NCBI GenBank assembly: GCA_963801105.1
Contig: CAWDDH010000003.1
Coordinates: 1,302,001-1,366,000 of the forward strand
Origin: JAENVU01 sp963801105
GTDB taxonomy: Bacteria > Actinomycetota > Acidimicrobiia > IMCC26256 > JAENVU01
Direction: 5' to 3'
DNA: 64,000 nucleotides
Positions within the stretch are counted from its first letter, which is position 1. Every line of letters starts with the position of its first letter. Shown here in pieces: positions 27,115 to 35,902 of this stretch. The position numbers and the translations under genes are program-made. Below the pieces are notes generated by a model. The model had not been told where the DNA came from, made no database searches, and saw nothing but the letters and a program-made list of their open reading frames with translations.

Positions 27115-27531
27115 TCAGGTCAGGCCGAGCTGGCCCAGGATCGAGCCGGGGTCGAAGTACACCCGCTCGTTCACGATCCGGTCCTGGTCGAACTCGAAGA
27201 TGGCGATCATCGGGGTGCGAAAGGTCCTCCCGGTCGGGGCGACGCCGAGGAACTCGCCGCCGTGGGTGCCGAGCAGGTCGAACTCCACGATCACCGCGTC
27301 GTCGGTGTGATGCATCCGGGTGATCTCGTTGCGCTGATCGGGGAACGAGGCGCGGCTGCTCGTGTAGTACGCCATCACCTCGTCGCGACCGTCGAAGGTC
27401 TGTCCCGTCGGCACCAGCTCGTAGTGCGGGTGCGAGAACGTCGCGAGCGTCGTCTCCCAGTCGTGGTGGTTCTCGCTCTCCATGTGCTCGCGTGTCACCG
27501 CGTCGCGTCGGGCCCGCAACTGCTCGTCCAT
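27115..27531 (-). CDS. SnoaL-like/NTF2-fold protein
   Basis: 138 residues with the SnoaL-like polyketide-cyclase fold: an N-terminal helix ending in HMESENHHDWETTLATFSHP, DGRDEVMAYYTSSRASFPDQ, then the strand GRTFRTPMIAIFEFDQDRIV. Such proteins act as small hydrolases, isomerases or ester cyclases; the catalytic role cannot be inferred. The -10 box TAGCCT (27544-27539) is 7 bases upstream of the ATG. Confidence 0.82.
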   Translation of the reverse strand: MDEQLRARRDAVTREHMESENHHDWETTLATFSHPHYELVPTGQTFDGRDEVMAYYTSSRASFPDQRNEITRMHHTDDAVIVEFDLLGTHGGEFLGVAPTGRTFRTPMIAIFEFDQDRIVNERVYFDPGSILGQLGLT

Positions 27532-27541
27532 CGGCCGGAGG

Positions 27542-27931
27542 CTAGGGGGAACCGGACTGCGACGCGTCGAGCGCCTTCAGCATCCGCTTGAGCGCGACGA
27601 GACGATAGGAGCTCTCGACGAGCTCCGCGATCTCCTCCCAGTCCACGGTCGCCGCGGTCAGGTCGAGGGCCAGCCACCCGCCCGGACCGGAATAGGGCGG
27701 GACGTAGATGCGGGGGTCCTGGGCGAGCGCGGGCGCCTCGTCGGGCTCGGGCTTGAACTCGAGCGCGTACGGGTGTCCCTCGTGCCCCGAGAAGACGGCG
27801 AACATCTTCCCGGCCCGGAACGTCGGGCGGCCCCACGCCTCCTTCTCGATCGTCTCGGGCAGGGCGAGACAGATCGCACGGATCTCGGTGAGGTACGGAT
27901 CGTCGTCGGAGTACATGCGCGGGTGCGCCAT
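27542..27931 (-). CDS. MmcQ/YjbR-family protein
   Basis: 129 residues. The family pattern ALPETIEKEAWGRPTFRAGKMFAVF, the ALEFKPEPDEAPAL segment, PYSGPGGWLALDL and a C-terminal helix ELVESSYRLVALKRM match YjbR-type proteins with a CyaY-like fold that are thought to bind DNA or act as small adaptor proteins. The -10 box TACGGT (27946-27941) is 9 bases before the ATG. It ends 10 bases from the start of the SnoaL-like gene, which has its own -10. Confidence 0.85.
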   Translation of the reverse strand: MAHPRMYSDDDPYLTEIRAICLALPETIEKEAWGRPTFRAGKMFAVFSGHEGHPYALEFKPEPDEAPALAQDPRIYVPPYSGPGGWLALDLTAATVDWEEIAELVESSYRLVALKRMLKALDASQSGSP

Positions 27932-28119
27932 ATCGGCGCGACCGTACGCGACCCCGCCGGGAATGTCCGGTGGTGAGACGGTTCGGCGGCCACCTTGCCG
28001 TCAGCCACCCGACCCGGAACCGTCGCCCGCGGGCAACGCCGCCGGTACCGAGCGGGTGCATCCTGGTCCCTGTCAGCGCACGAGGGGGCCGGGGGACCGG
28101 CGGACCAGGAGGAGGCCAC

Positions 28120-28224
28120 GTGAAGTCAACCTCGGCGGCGAGCGGTCGGGCAGGGACCGCACCCTGGTGTCGGGAGGTCGGCGCCCTCCGGGTCCGGCCC
28201 GAGATGCGGCACCCGAAGCACTAG
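28120..28224 (+). CDS. Possible 34-residue peptide with strong ribosome site
   Basis: GTG 28120 follows a purine-rich aggaggagg stretch at a suitable distance and opens a short frame to TAG at 28222-28224 (begins VKSTSAASGRAGTAP, ends RPEMRHPKH). The peptide is basic and has no recognisable motif. The ribosome site is the only support, so it may be a leader peptide or chance. Confidence 0.2.
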   Translation: MKSTSAASGRAGTAPWCREVGALRVRPEMRHPKH

Positions 28225-28390
28225 GTCTCGAGCGGCGGTTCCGGCGGTGTGACGCAACGGCGAGCAGCGCGGGAACCGACGACCTCGCCCAGCCGGCCGG
28301 CCCGGAGTGCCCCCCAGCCACTTGCCGGGTCGGCCGGCGATGGCGTCATCGACGGGGTCAGCGACCGGGCAGGTTTCGCCGGACCCCTCG

Positions 28391-28396
28391 TAGTGT
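28391..28396 (+). promoter_or_regulatory. -10 box (TAGTGT) for the nitroreductase
   Basis: TAGTGT ends 6 bases before the ATG at 28403. That ATG opens MDLD and then loses frame after four codons, so the position of this promoter supports 28403 as the true start and the frame loss as a defect. Confidence 0.5.
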
Positions 28397-28402
28397 CCGG
28401 GC

Positions 28403-29084
28403 ATGGATCTCGATCACCGCCCTGACCACGACCGGCGCCATCCGTGAGTTCACCGAGGAGCCCGTCGACGACGACACCGTCGTCCGCCTCCTCGCCACCG
28501 CGAGGTTCGCGCCGAGCGGTGGCAACCGGCAGGGGTGGAGGGTCGTGCTCGCCAAGGATCCGCAGGTCCGACGGCGACTGCGCGACCTCTACCTCGCCGG
28601 CTGGTACGAGTACCTCGCCCAGCGCGCCGCCGGGCTCACCCCCTGGTCCCCGATGGCCGATCGCGCGGCCGAGGCCGCGGCGATCTCGGGGGCCGGCGCG
28701 ATCCGGGATGCGGCATCGCCCGACGGGTTCGCCGAGCGGCTCGACCGGGTCCCGGTCCTGCTCGCGATCCTCGTGGACCTCGACGCGCTCGCGGCGGTCG
28801 ACCGCGACCTGGACCGGTACACCTTCGCCGGCGCCGCCTCGGTCTACCCGTTCGCCTGGAGCATCCTCCTCGCGGCGCGCACCGAGGGGTTGGGCGGTGT
28901 GCTCACCACCATGGCGATCCGGGAGGAGGCCGAGGTGCTGGATGCGCTCGGCGCGCCCGAGGGATTCGCGGTCGCGGCGCTGCTCGCCCTCGGGCATCCG
29001 GTGCGGGAGCTCACCCGGCTACGCCGTGCCGAGGTGGGGGAGTTCGCCACGATCGACCGTGTCGACGGCCCGGTGCTGGGCTGA
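28403..29084 (+). CDS. Nitroreductase family protein, frameshifted near its start
   Basis: FMN-dependent nitroreductase. From ATG 28403 the reading is MDLD, then one extra base (at about 28415) and TALTTTGAIREFTEEPVDDD continues in the next frame to the TGA at 29084. Repaired length is 226 residues (682 = 3x227+1). FMN contacts are visible in ATARFAPSGGNRQGWRVVL, and FATIDRVDGPVLG closes the protein as in relatives. No in-frame start codon precedes the conserved block, so without the repair the gene lacks a start. The substrate is unknown. Confidence 0.85.
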
Positions 29085-29243
29085 CTCGTCCTTCGCCGCG
29101 CCGGGTGGGGACCGCTTCGACCCGGGCCGTGGCTCGACGAGCGCAACGCGTGGCCCGTGATCGAGCCGCCGGTGGTCACCGGCCGCCGGCTGATCGCGCC
29201 GGCGCTCGAACGGGCCTTCACCCGGGAGGCGTACCTGGAGTGA
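29085..29243 (+). pseudogene. Orphan coding tail without start
   Basis: The frame directly after the nitroreductase stop is open to TGA 29241-29243, and from about 29134 it has almost perfect G/C third positions and a natural-looking sequence (WLDERNAWPVIEPPVVTG, then LERAFTREAYLE). No start codon occurs in this frame; a second frame just upstream (FAAPGGDRFDPG) also looks coding. It may be the end of a small gene broken by an indel, or a decayed remnant. No family recognised. Confidence 0.35.
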
Positions 29244-29283
29244 GGAGGCGGCACCGGTCGGTCGCGTGTGAGACTGCGCCCGC

Positions 29284-31206
29284 ATGCAGCTGAATCCGGA
29301 TCCCCTCCCGATCACGGCCGGCGACGACGAGATCCGCCAGGCGCTCGAGGCCGTCGAGGTCCCGCCGCTGCTCGTCGCGGTGGCCACGCTGACCGGCGAC
29401 GTCTCGCTCCTCCGGGACGACCTCGCCCCCGCCGCCGCGGAGTCCTTCGACCCCACGGCCGGGATCACTCCCGAGCAGGCCGCGACCGCCCGTGACCTCG
29501 CCGCCGCCGCGCTCGCGCGTCACCGGGACGCGGGGGCCGCACCCGCGGCACCACCCGATCCGGCGACTCTGCGGCGGATGTTGGAGTTCCTCGCGGGCCG
29601 TCCCGTCGAGGACGACTACATCGCGCTGATGACCGAGGAGCTCGCGCTCGACGGCCAGGACCTCCGCGCCCCGGACTGGCGTCACGCCGACGTCGCCGCC
29701 GACCGTCCCTTCCGGGTCGCGATCATCGGCGCGGGGATGTCGGGCATCGCCACCGCGTACCGCCTGGGCCAGGCCGGGATCGACTACGTGATCCTCGAGA
29801 AGAACGCCGACATCGGCGGGACCTGGCTCGAGAACCGGTACCCGGGTTGTCGGGTCGACGTGCCCAACCACTTCTACAGCTACTCGTTCGCGCAGACGAG
29901 CGAATGGCCGCAGTACTTCTCCACCCAGTCGGTGCTCCTCGACTACTTCCGCGCCTGCGCGGAGGAGTTCGGGATCCGCGAGCACGTTCGCTTCGAGACC
30001 GAGGTCGTGGACGCCCGGTGGGACGACGACCGCGGCCGCTGGGACCTCACGGTGCGGACCGCCGACGGTGGCACCGAGACGGTCCAGGCTCAGGCGCTGG
30101 TGAGCGCGGTCGGCCAGCTGAACCGTCCGAAGCTCCCCGACATCCCCGGGCGCGAGCGCTTCACCGGTCGGGCGTTCCACTCCGCCCGCTGGGATCCGGC
30201 CGTCGAGCTCGCCGGCAAGCGGGTGGCGATCATCGGGACCGGTGCGAGCGCGGCCCAGTTCATCCCTCCCGTCGCCGACGTTGCCGAGTCCCTCACCGTC
30301 TTCCAGCGGACCCCGCCCTGGCTGCTCGACACCCCGAACTACCACGACGACCTGCCGACCGGTGCGCGGTGGGTGCTCGACCACGTGCCGGCGTTCGCGC
30401 ACTGGGACCGCATCTGGATCTTCTGGCGGTCCCACGAGGTGCTCGTCCCCATGGCCGCGGTCGACGAAGCGTGGGACTCCGCCGAGTCGGTCAGCATGAT
30501 GAACGACTTCGTCCGCCAGTTCTTCACCTCGTACTACGAAGCGCAGTTCCCCGACCGTGACCTGTTCGACAAGGTGTTGCCGCACTACCCGCCCTTCTCC
30601 AAGCGGTTCGTCCGCGACAACGGGATCTGGGCGCGCACCTTCGCCAAGGAGTCGGTGAGCCTCGACGTCGGCGCCATCGGCGAGATCACCGAGACGGGCG
30701 TCCGCATGGCCGACGGCACCGAGCACACCTTCGACGTGATCATCTACGGCACCGGATTCGCCGCGTCGCAGTTCCTCACGCCGATGTGCGTGTACGGGCG
30801 CGAGGGTGCGGAGCTGCACGACGTGTGGGACGGCGAAGCTCGCGCCTACCTGGGCATGACCATTCCGGGGTTCCCGAACCTCTTCCTGATGTACGGCCCG
30901 AACACGAACATCGTGATCAACGGCAGCATCATCTACTTCTCCGAGCTCGAGGCCCGCTACATCACCGAGAGCGTGCGGATGCTGCTCGAGCGCGGCGCGG
31001 CCTCGATGGACGTCCGCCCGGAGGTGCACGACGAGTACAACGGGCGGGTCGACGCCGCGAACCGGAAGATGGCCTGGGGGGCGGCGTCGGTGAACACCTG
31101 GTACAAGAACGCGTCCGGGCGCATCACCCAGAACTGGCCGTTCTCGCTGCTCGAGTTCTGGCAGTGGACCCGCCACCCCGAACCCGACGACTTCGTCCTG
31201 CGATAG
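29284..31206 (+). CDS. Flavin-containing (Baeyer-Villiger-type) monooxygenase
   Basis: 640 residues. An N-terminal extension of about 135 residues precedes the FAD site VAIIGAGMSGIATAYRLGQA. The Baeyer-Villiger/FMO fingerprint region is GRAFHSARWDP, followed by the NADPH site VAIIGTGASAAQFIP and a C-terminal FDVIIYGTGFAASQFLTP. GGTWLENRYPGCRVDVPNHF is typical of ketone monooxygenases. It likely inserts oxygen next to a ketone with NADPH and O2, in cyclic ketone or steroid breakdown. The N-terminal extension is found in the larger HAPMO/PAMO-like group. Confidence 0.92.
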   Translation: MQLNPDPLPITAGDDEIRQALEAVEVPPLLVAVATLTGDVSLLRDDLAPAAAESFDPTAGITPEQAATARDLAAAALARHRDAGAAPAAPPDPATLRRMLEFLAGRPVEDDYIALMTEELALDGQDLRAPDWRHADVAADRPFRVAIIGAGMSGIATAYRLGQAGIDYVILEKNADIGGTWLENRYPGCRVDVPNHFYSYSFAQTSEWPQYFSTQSVLLDYFRACAEEFGIREHVRFETEVVDARWDDDRGRWDLTVRTADGGTETVQAQALVSAVGQLNRPKLPDIPGRERFTGRAFHSARWDPAVELAGKRVAIIGTGASAAQFIPPVADVAESLTVFQRTPPWLLDTPNYHDDLPTGARWVLDHVPAFAHWDRIWIFWRSHEVLVPMAAVDEAWDSAESVSMMNDFVRQFFTSYYEAQFPDRDLFDKVLPHYPPFSKRFVRDNGIWARTFAKESVSLDVGAIGEITETGVRMADGTEHTFDVIIYGTGFAASQFLTPMCVYGREGAELHDVWDGEARAYLGMTIPGFPNLFLMYGPNTNIVINGSIIYFSELEARYITESVRMLLERGAASMDVRPEVHDEYNGRVDAANRKMAWGAASVNTWYKNASGRITQNWPFSLLEFWQWTRHPEPDDFVLR

Positions 31207-31255
31207 TCGCGTCACGCCCCGCGCGCGCGGCGGCGCCGAACCTACGATCGCGCCC

Positions 31256-32434
31256 ATGGCGCCGACCGACGACCGCTGGTACCCACTGACCGAGCCCGCG
31301 AGCGGCGCGCCGCCCGACGATGGCCCGGCCCTCCTGGTGGGGACGCGCAAGGGGTTCTGGATCCTGCGCAGCGACGCCGAACGCCGCGCGTGGTGGGGCG
31401 CGGGCCCCGAGTTCCTCGGTCACATCGTCCAGCACGCCGTGCTCGACCCGCGCGACGGCGCGACGCTGCTGCTCGCCACGAGCACCGGGCACCTCGGGCC
31501 CACGGTGTTCCGCTCGACCGACCTCGGTGCGACGTGGAGCGAGGCGAGCGCGCCGCCCGCCTTCCGCAGCGGTGAGCCGCTCGGCCGCAGCCTGCGGTCG
31601 GTGTTCTGGCTGACGCCCGGTCATCCGAGCGAGCCGGGCGTCTGGTACGCCGGTGGATCGCCGCAGGGGCTGTTCCGCAGCGAGGACGCCGGCGACACGT
31701 GGGCACCGGTCGCGGGGTGGAACGACCACCGGGACTGGCCGATCTGGGCCGAGTGGCCGGAGGAGAACACGCCCGACGGCTCGCTGCTCCACTCGGTGAT
31801 CGTCGACCCGCGCGATCCCGCGCACCTCTACCTCGGCATGTCGGCGGGCGGCGTGTTCGAGTCGACCGACCGCGGCGCGGACTGGGCGCCGCTCAACGGT
31901 GGGATGGCGACGGTGTTCGAGCCCGAGGCCGGGCCGAACTTCTTCCACGACCCGCACTGCATCCGGATCCATCCCCAGCAGCCCGATCGGCTCTACCAGC
32001 AGAACCACTGCGGCATCTACCGCATCGACCGACCCGCGACCTCCTGGACCCGCATCGGCGACGCCATGCCGCGCGACGTCGGCGACATCGGCTTCTCGGT
32101 CGAGGTCCACCCGCGCGACGCCGACACCGCGTGGGTGCTGCCGATGGACGGCACCGACGTATGGCCGCGCACGAGCCCCGACGGCCGGCCGTCGCTCTAC
32201 GTCACACGCGACGGCGGGTCCTCGTGGGCCCGCGTCGACGCGGGCCTCCCCGCGCGGGGCTGGTTCACGGTGAAGCGCCAGGCGACGACCGTCGACGGTG
32301 GCGACCCCGTCGGGATCTATTTCGGCACGACGGGCGGTGAGGTGTGGGGCAGTGCCGACGAGGGCGCGACCTGGGCGCCGATCGTGGCGCACCTCCCGGA
32401 GATCTACGCGCTCGAGCACGCCGTCCCCGCCTGA
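31256..32434 (+). CDS. BNR/Asp-box repeat beta-propeller protein
   Basis: 392 residues with at least five Asp boxes: FRSTDLGATWSEA, FRSEDAGDTWAPV, FESTDRGADWAPL, VTRDGGSSWARV and WGSADEGATWAPI. These form a sialidase/sortilin-like propeller. The opening LLVGTRKGFWILRSD is typical of a widespread actinobacterial group annotated as exo-sialidases, but no signal peptide is present and sialidase catalytic residues cannot be shown. The -10 box TACGAT at 31243-31248 is 7 bases from the ATG. The stop overlaps the next start (TGATG), so the two products are made together. Confidence 0.88.
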   Translation: MAPTDDRWYPLTEPASGAPPDDGPALLVGTRKGFWILRSDAERRAWWGAGPEFLGHIVQHAVLDPRDGATLLLATSTGHLGPTVFRSTDLGATWSEASAPPAFRSGEPLGRSLRSVFWLTPGHPSEPGVWYAGGSPQGLFRSEDAGDTWAPVAGWNDHRDWPIWAEWPEENTPDGSLLHSVIVDPRDPAHLYLGMSAGGVFESTDRGADWAPLNGGMATVFEPEAGPNFFHDPHCIRIHPQQPDRLYQQNHCGIYRIDRPATSWTRIGDAMPRDVGDIGFSVEVHPRDADTAWVLPMDGTDVWPRTSPDGRPSLYVTRDGGSSWARVDAGLPARGWFTVKRQATTVDGGDPVGIYFGTTGGEVWGSADEGATWAPIVAHLPEIYALEHAVPA

Positions 32435-32694
32435 TGCGCGTGCGGATCCCGACGCCACTGCGTTCCTACACCGCGCAGGCCACGGTGGTCGACGCCGCGG
32501 GAACGACGATCGACGCGGTGCTCCTCGACCTGGACCGGCAGTTCCCCGGACTGCGGTTCCGGATGGTCGACGAGCAGGGCCGCCTCCGCCGGCACATGAA
32601 GATCTTCGTGGGCGACGAGGCGGTGCGGGATCTGGCCACCCCCGTCGCGCCCGACGTCGAGATCTCCATCGTGCAGGCATTGTCGGGAGGTTGA
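32434..32694 (+). CDS. MoaD/ThiS-like beta-grasp protein ending in Gly-Gly
   Basis: 86 residues with a ubiquitin-like fold: MRVRIPTPLRSYT, then LDRQFPGLRFRMVDEQGRLR, MKIFVGDEAVRDL and VEISIVQALSGG. The C-terminal diglycine is what ThiS, MoaD and CysO use for thiocarboxylation. No E1-like activating enzyme or sulfur pathway gene is adjacent; its partner is the BNR-repeat protein, to which it is translationally coupled. It may be a sulfur carrier or a protein modifier, neither shown. Confidence 0.85.
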   Translation: MRVRIPTPLRSYTAQATVVDAAGTTIDAVLLDLDRQFPGLRFRMVDEQGRLRRHMKIFVGDEAVRDLATPVAPDVEISIVQALSGG

Positions 32695-32746
32695 GCGCGC
32701 CGCCTATCGTGCCCCCGGCCCCACCGACGAGCAGCGGGAGACGGCG

Positions 32747-33457
32747 ATGAGCGACAGCGGGAGCGAGTACGTCGGGTACTCGGTGCAGGACAACGTGGCG
32801 TGGGCCCGGATCGACCACGGCAAGGCCAACGCGCTCTCCTTCGAGGTGCTCGAGGCCCTCGGCACCTGCCTCACGGTGGCCGAGAATGATCCGTCCGTCG
32901 GCGCGCTCGTGGTCACCGGCAAGCCCGGGTTCCTGACTGGTGGCTTCGATCTCTCGGTGATGAAGGGCGAGGACCCGACCGCGGTGATCCGGCTCGTGTC
33001 CGACGGCGGCGCGCTCTTCACGCGCTTCTTCGCGTCGTCGCTGCCGGTCGTGGTCGCGGCCCCCGGGCACGCGGTCGCCGCGGGAGCGTTGATGCTGCTC
33101 GCGGCCGACGAGCGGATCGGGGTGGACGGCTCGTTCCAGATCGGGCTCATCGAGACCAAGATCGGGATGTTCCTGCCGCGCTGGGCGATCGAGCTGGCGG
33201 AGGAGCGGTTGAGCCGCCGCCACCTCCAGGTCGCGACGGTCGGCGCGCGGATGTACCCGCCTGCCGGTGCGCAGGACGCCGGGTTCCTGGACGCGGTCGT
33301 CGCGCCCGACACGCTGGAGGACGCCGCGCAGGCGGCTGCTGCGGCCTGGGCCGAGCTGCCGGCGCCGGCCTACGCGTCGCAGGTCCGGGTGATCCGTGGC
33401 GCACGGGTCGCGGCGCTCGAAGCCGCGGTCGCGGCGGATCGCGCGGCCGCGGGCTGA
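32747..33457 (+). CDS. Enoyl-CoA hydratase/isomerase family protein
   Basis: 236 residues, short for the family. The crotonase oxyanion holes are seen in GKPGFLTGGFDLSVM and GHAVAAGALMLLAADERIG. A catalytic-position Glu is present in QIGLIETKIGM, so hydratase or isomerase activity is possible. The C-terminus is Ala-rich. Not in an obvious operon; a poorly conserved -10 (TATCGT) lies about 32703. Confidence 0.88.
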   Translation: MSDSGSEYVGYSVQDNVAWARIDHGKANALSFEVLEALGTCLTVAENDPSVGALVVTGKPGFLTGGFDLSVMKGEDPTAVIRLVSDGGALFTRFFASSLPVVVAAPGHAVAAGALMLLAADERIGVDGSFQIGLIETKIGMFLPRWAIELAEERLSRRHLQVATVGARMYPPAGAQDAGFLDAVVAPDTLEDAAQAAAAAWAELPAPAYASQVRVIRGARVAALEAAVAADRAAAG

Positions 33458-33519
33458 GGACCTGCCCGGAATCGGCGCGATTGTCGGTCTTGGCCGGGGC
33501 GCGTAGGGTGCCCGGCCTG

Positions 33520-34965
33520 ATGCGCACTCCTCACCGTTCCCGTGCCGCCCGCCTCGCACTCCTCGCCGTCGTCGCCCTGGTGGCCGCGGCCTGCGTGCCC
33601 CGGCCGAACTTCGACCCGCCCGTGGGACCCCGCGCCGAGCTCTCGCACTCGGGCCGGTGGCTCACCGACCACTGGGGTCGCGTCGTGAACCTCCACGGCG
33701 TCAACTACGTCAAGAAGTTCCCGCCGATCGCGCCGGCCGCGGCCGGCTTCGGTGCCGACGACGCCGCGTTCCTCCACGACCAGGGCTTCAACGTCGTCCG
33801 GCTCGGCGTGGTCTTCGGCTCGGTGATGCCCGAGCCCGGCGTGATCGACCAGGACTACGTCGACTCGATCGCCCGGACCGTCGGGGTCCTCGCCCACGAG
33901 CACATCTTCACGCTGCTCGACTTCCACCAGGACGGCTACGGACCGCTCACCCACGGCAACGGGTTCCCCGAGTGGGCCACCCTCACCGACGGCCTGCCCA
34001 ACCCGCCGGACCCGTTCCCGACGTACTACCTGACCAACCCCGCGATGCAGCGCGCGTTCGACAACTTCTGGGACAACGTCCCCGGGCCCGACGGTGTCCC
34101 GCTCCAGACCCACTACGCGTCGGCGGTGCGGTCGGTCGCGAAGGCGGTGGCCGGGGAGGACTCCGTCCTCGGCTACGACCTCATGAACGAGCCCTGGCCC
34201 GGCGCCGACTGGTCGTCGTGCCTCTCCGGCGGCTGCCCCGCCATCGAGGCGGCTCGGCTGGTCCCGTTCGGCAACCGCATGACCGCCGCGATCCGCAGCG
34301 TGGACCGCGAGCACATGGTGTTCAGCGAGCCGTTCGTGCTGTTCAACTTCGGTCAGGCCGACACCTCGCTCTCGGGGATCGGCGCGCCGAAGAGCGGCCT
34401 CTCGTACCACGTGTACGCGACCACCCCTGCGCTCGACGCCGCGGTGATGGACCGCGCGATCGCCGCGTCGAGCCGGGGTGACGGGCTCCTCGCCACCGAG
34501 TTCGGCGCGACGAGCGACACCACGACGCTCCGGCGCCTGACCGGGGACTTCGACTCCCGCTTGCTGCCCTGGATCTTCTGGTCCTACGACGAGAACCTGG
34601 TCCACGACGTGAGCCAGGCCCCCGTCGGGTCGAACGTCGTCGCGTCCACGCTCGACGCGCTCGTCCGGCCGAACCCGATCGCGACCAACGGGACGCCGAC
34701 GAGCGCGACGTTCGACCCCGACACCGGGGAGTACGACTACACCTACGCCACGACCCGTCCCGACGGCGCGCACGCGGATCCGAAGTACCGCACGAGCATC
34801 CTGCTGCCACACCGGGTGTACCCCGAGGGCTACACGGTGACCGTCGACGGTGCCCGGGTGTCGACCTGCTCGACCACGCTGGTCCTGCACAACGACCCGG
34901 CCGCGACCTCGGTGCACGTGCACGTGACGCGCGGCGGCCCGTGCGCGGTGCCCGTGCGCCCCTGA
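33520..34965 (+). CDS. Lipoprotein glycoside hydrolase family 5 (endoglycoceramidase-like)
   Basis: 481 residues from ATG 33520. Signal peptide with lipobox ends VALVAAACVP, so the protein is probably anchored outside the membrane. The GH5 barrel has the catalytic acid in GYDLMNEPWPG and the nucleophile Glu in LLATEFGATSD; VNLHGVNYVKKFPP and LLDFHQDGYG are also family features. A C-terminal beta domain (from about 395) ends in HVHVTRGGPCAVPVRP. Related enzymes hydrolyse glycolipid head-group bonds such as glycosylceramides. The -10 box TAGGGT at 33504-33509 lies 10 bases before the ATG. Confidence 0.9.
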   Translation: MRTPHRSRAARLALLAVVALVAAACVPRPNFDPPVGPRAELSHSGRWLTDHWGRVVNLHGVNYVKKFPPIAPAAAGFGADDAAFLHDQGFNVVRLGVVFGSVMPEPGVIDQDYVDSIARTVGVLAHEHIFTLLDFHQDGYGPLTHGNGFPEWATLTDGLPNPPDPFPTYYLTNPAMQRAFDNFWDNVPGPDGVPLQTHYASAVRSVAKAVAGEDSVLGYDLMNEPWPGADWSSCLSGGCPAIEAARLVPFGNRMTAAIRSVDREHMVFSEPFVLFNFGQADTSLSGIGAPKSGLSYHVYATTPALDAAVMDRAIAASSRGDGLLATEFGATSDTTTLRRLTGDFDSRLLPWIFWSYDENLVHDVSQAPVGSNVVASTLDALVRPNPIATNGTPTSATFDPDTGEYDYTYATTRPDGAHADPKYRTSILLPHRVYPEGYTVTVDGARVSTCSTTLVLHNDPAATSVHVHVTRGGPCAVPVRP

Positions 34966-35005
34966 CCGCCGGGACCGCGCGCCTCCGGGCGTGGCAACAT
35001 CGGTC

Positions 35006-35902
35006 GTGGGCTGGCTCGAATGGAAACCAGCGGTCGCGATGGCCGTCGGCTCGCTCGTCGTCGGGCTCGCCTGGCGGCGGGCGGAGCAGTCGTGGCAGCG
35101 CGCCGTGGCCACCTTCGCCCGGGAGCTGGCGCTCGTGCTCGGGCTCTACACCGTCTGGATCCTCGCGGGCCGGCTCTCCGAGATCCGGGTCGACGAGGGG
35201 CTCGCCAACGGTCGGTGGGTGTACCACGCGCAGCAGTGGCTCCATCTGCCCAGCGAGACGCACCTGCAGAACTGGCTGATCGACCACGCCTGGGTCGCGC
35301 GCTTCACCAACGGCTACTACGCGATCGTGCACGCGCCGGCGATGATGATCACGCTGCTCTGGCTGTTCCTCACGTACCGCGCTCGGTACTCGCACTGGCG
35401 CACCGTGCTCGCGATCACGACGTTCGCGTGCCTCGCGATCCAGTTCGTCCCCGTCGCTCCGCCGCGGATGTATCCGCAGTTCGGCTTCCTCGACGTCGCC
35501 CGGCTCTTCGACCAGTCGGTCTACGGCCCCATCGGCCAGGGCATTTCCGATCAGCTCTCGGCAATGCCGTCGGTGCACGTCGCGTGGGCGCTGTGGGTTG
35601 CGATCGTGGTGATCGATGCGGCGGAGACCCCATGGCGGTGGCTGGTCGTCCTCCACCCGGTCGCGACCGTCTTCGCCGTCGTCGCGACCTCCAACCACTG
35701 GTGGGCCGACGGCATCGTCGCCGGCGTGTTGCTCGGCGTCGCGATCGTGGTGGACTCGGGGGCGCGTCGGCTCGTCGCCGCGCGTCGGGTCGCACGGGTG
35801 GATCAGCCGGAAGGTGTCTCGACCGGCGACGGCGCGAACGACGGGCTGGTGCCCGCCCTGCCCATGAGCACGTCGAGCGGGTCCCGCAGGTCGTCGACGT
35901 AG
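35006..35902 (+). CDS. PAP2/Aur1-like membrane phosphatase or transferase
   Basis: About 298 residues with five to six membrane helices. The PAP2_3-type signature is LSAMPSVHVAWALWVAIVVI and TSNHWWADGIVAGVLLG, giving the His and Asp of the phosphoryl-transfer site. Family members include inositol-phosphorylceramide synthases and lipid phosphatases. GTG 35006 is preferred because a CAACAT near-consensus -10 precedes it by 5 bases; GTG 34991 is the alternative. The last 100 bases overlap the end of the PhyH gene on the other strand, and the tail after VARRVARVDQ is low-complexity, so the real end may be earlier. Confidence 0.8.
   Translation: MGWLEWKPAVAMAVGSLVVGLAWRRAEQSWQRAVATFARELALVLGLYTVWILAGRLSEIRVDEGLANGRWVYHAQQWLHLPSETHLQNWLIDHAWVARFTNGYYAIVHAPAMMITLLWLFLTYRARYSHWRTVLAITTFACLAIQFVPVAPPRMYPQFGFLDVARLFDQSVYGPIGQGISDQLSAMPSVHVAWALWVAIVVIDAAETPWRWLVVLHPVATVFAVVATSNHWWADGIVAGVLLGVAIVVDSGARRLVAARRVARVDQPEGVSTGDGANDGLVPALPMSTSSGSRRSST

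Larger units (their letters stand above)
27932..28402. other. 471-bp gap between divergent genes, largest non-coding stretch
   Basis: No convincing gene, tRNA or riboswitch is seen. Codon bias is weak in all frames. It holds the -10 box of the YjbR gene at one end and that of the nitroreductase at the other. The only coding hint is a 34-codon frame starting at GTG 28120, after a strong aggaggagg-type ribosome site. Confidence 0.5.

Noticed and set aside
27932..28402. Riboswitch or small RNA in the largest gap
   Set aside because: No conserved riboswitch core or strong hairpin with a T-run was seen by eye; a covariance search would be needed to find a divergent one.
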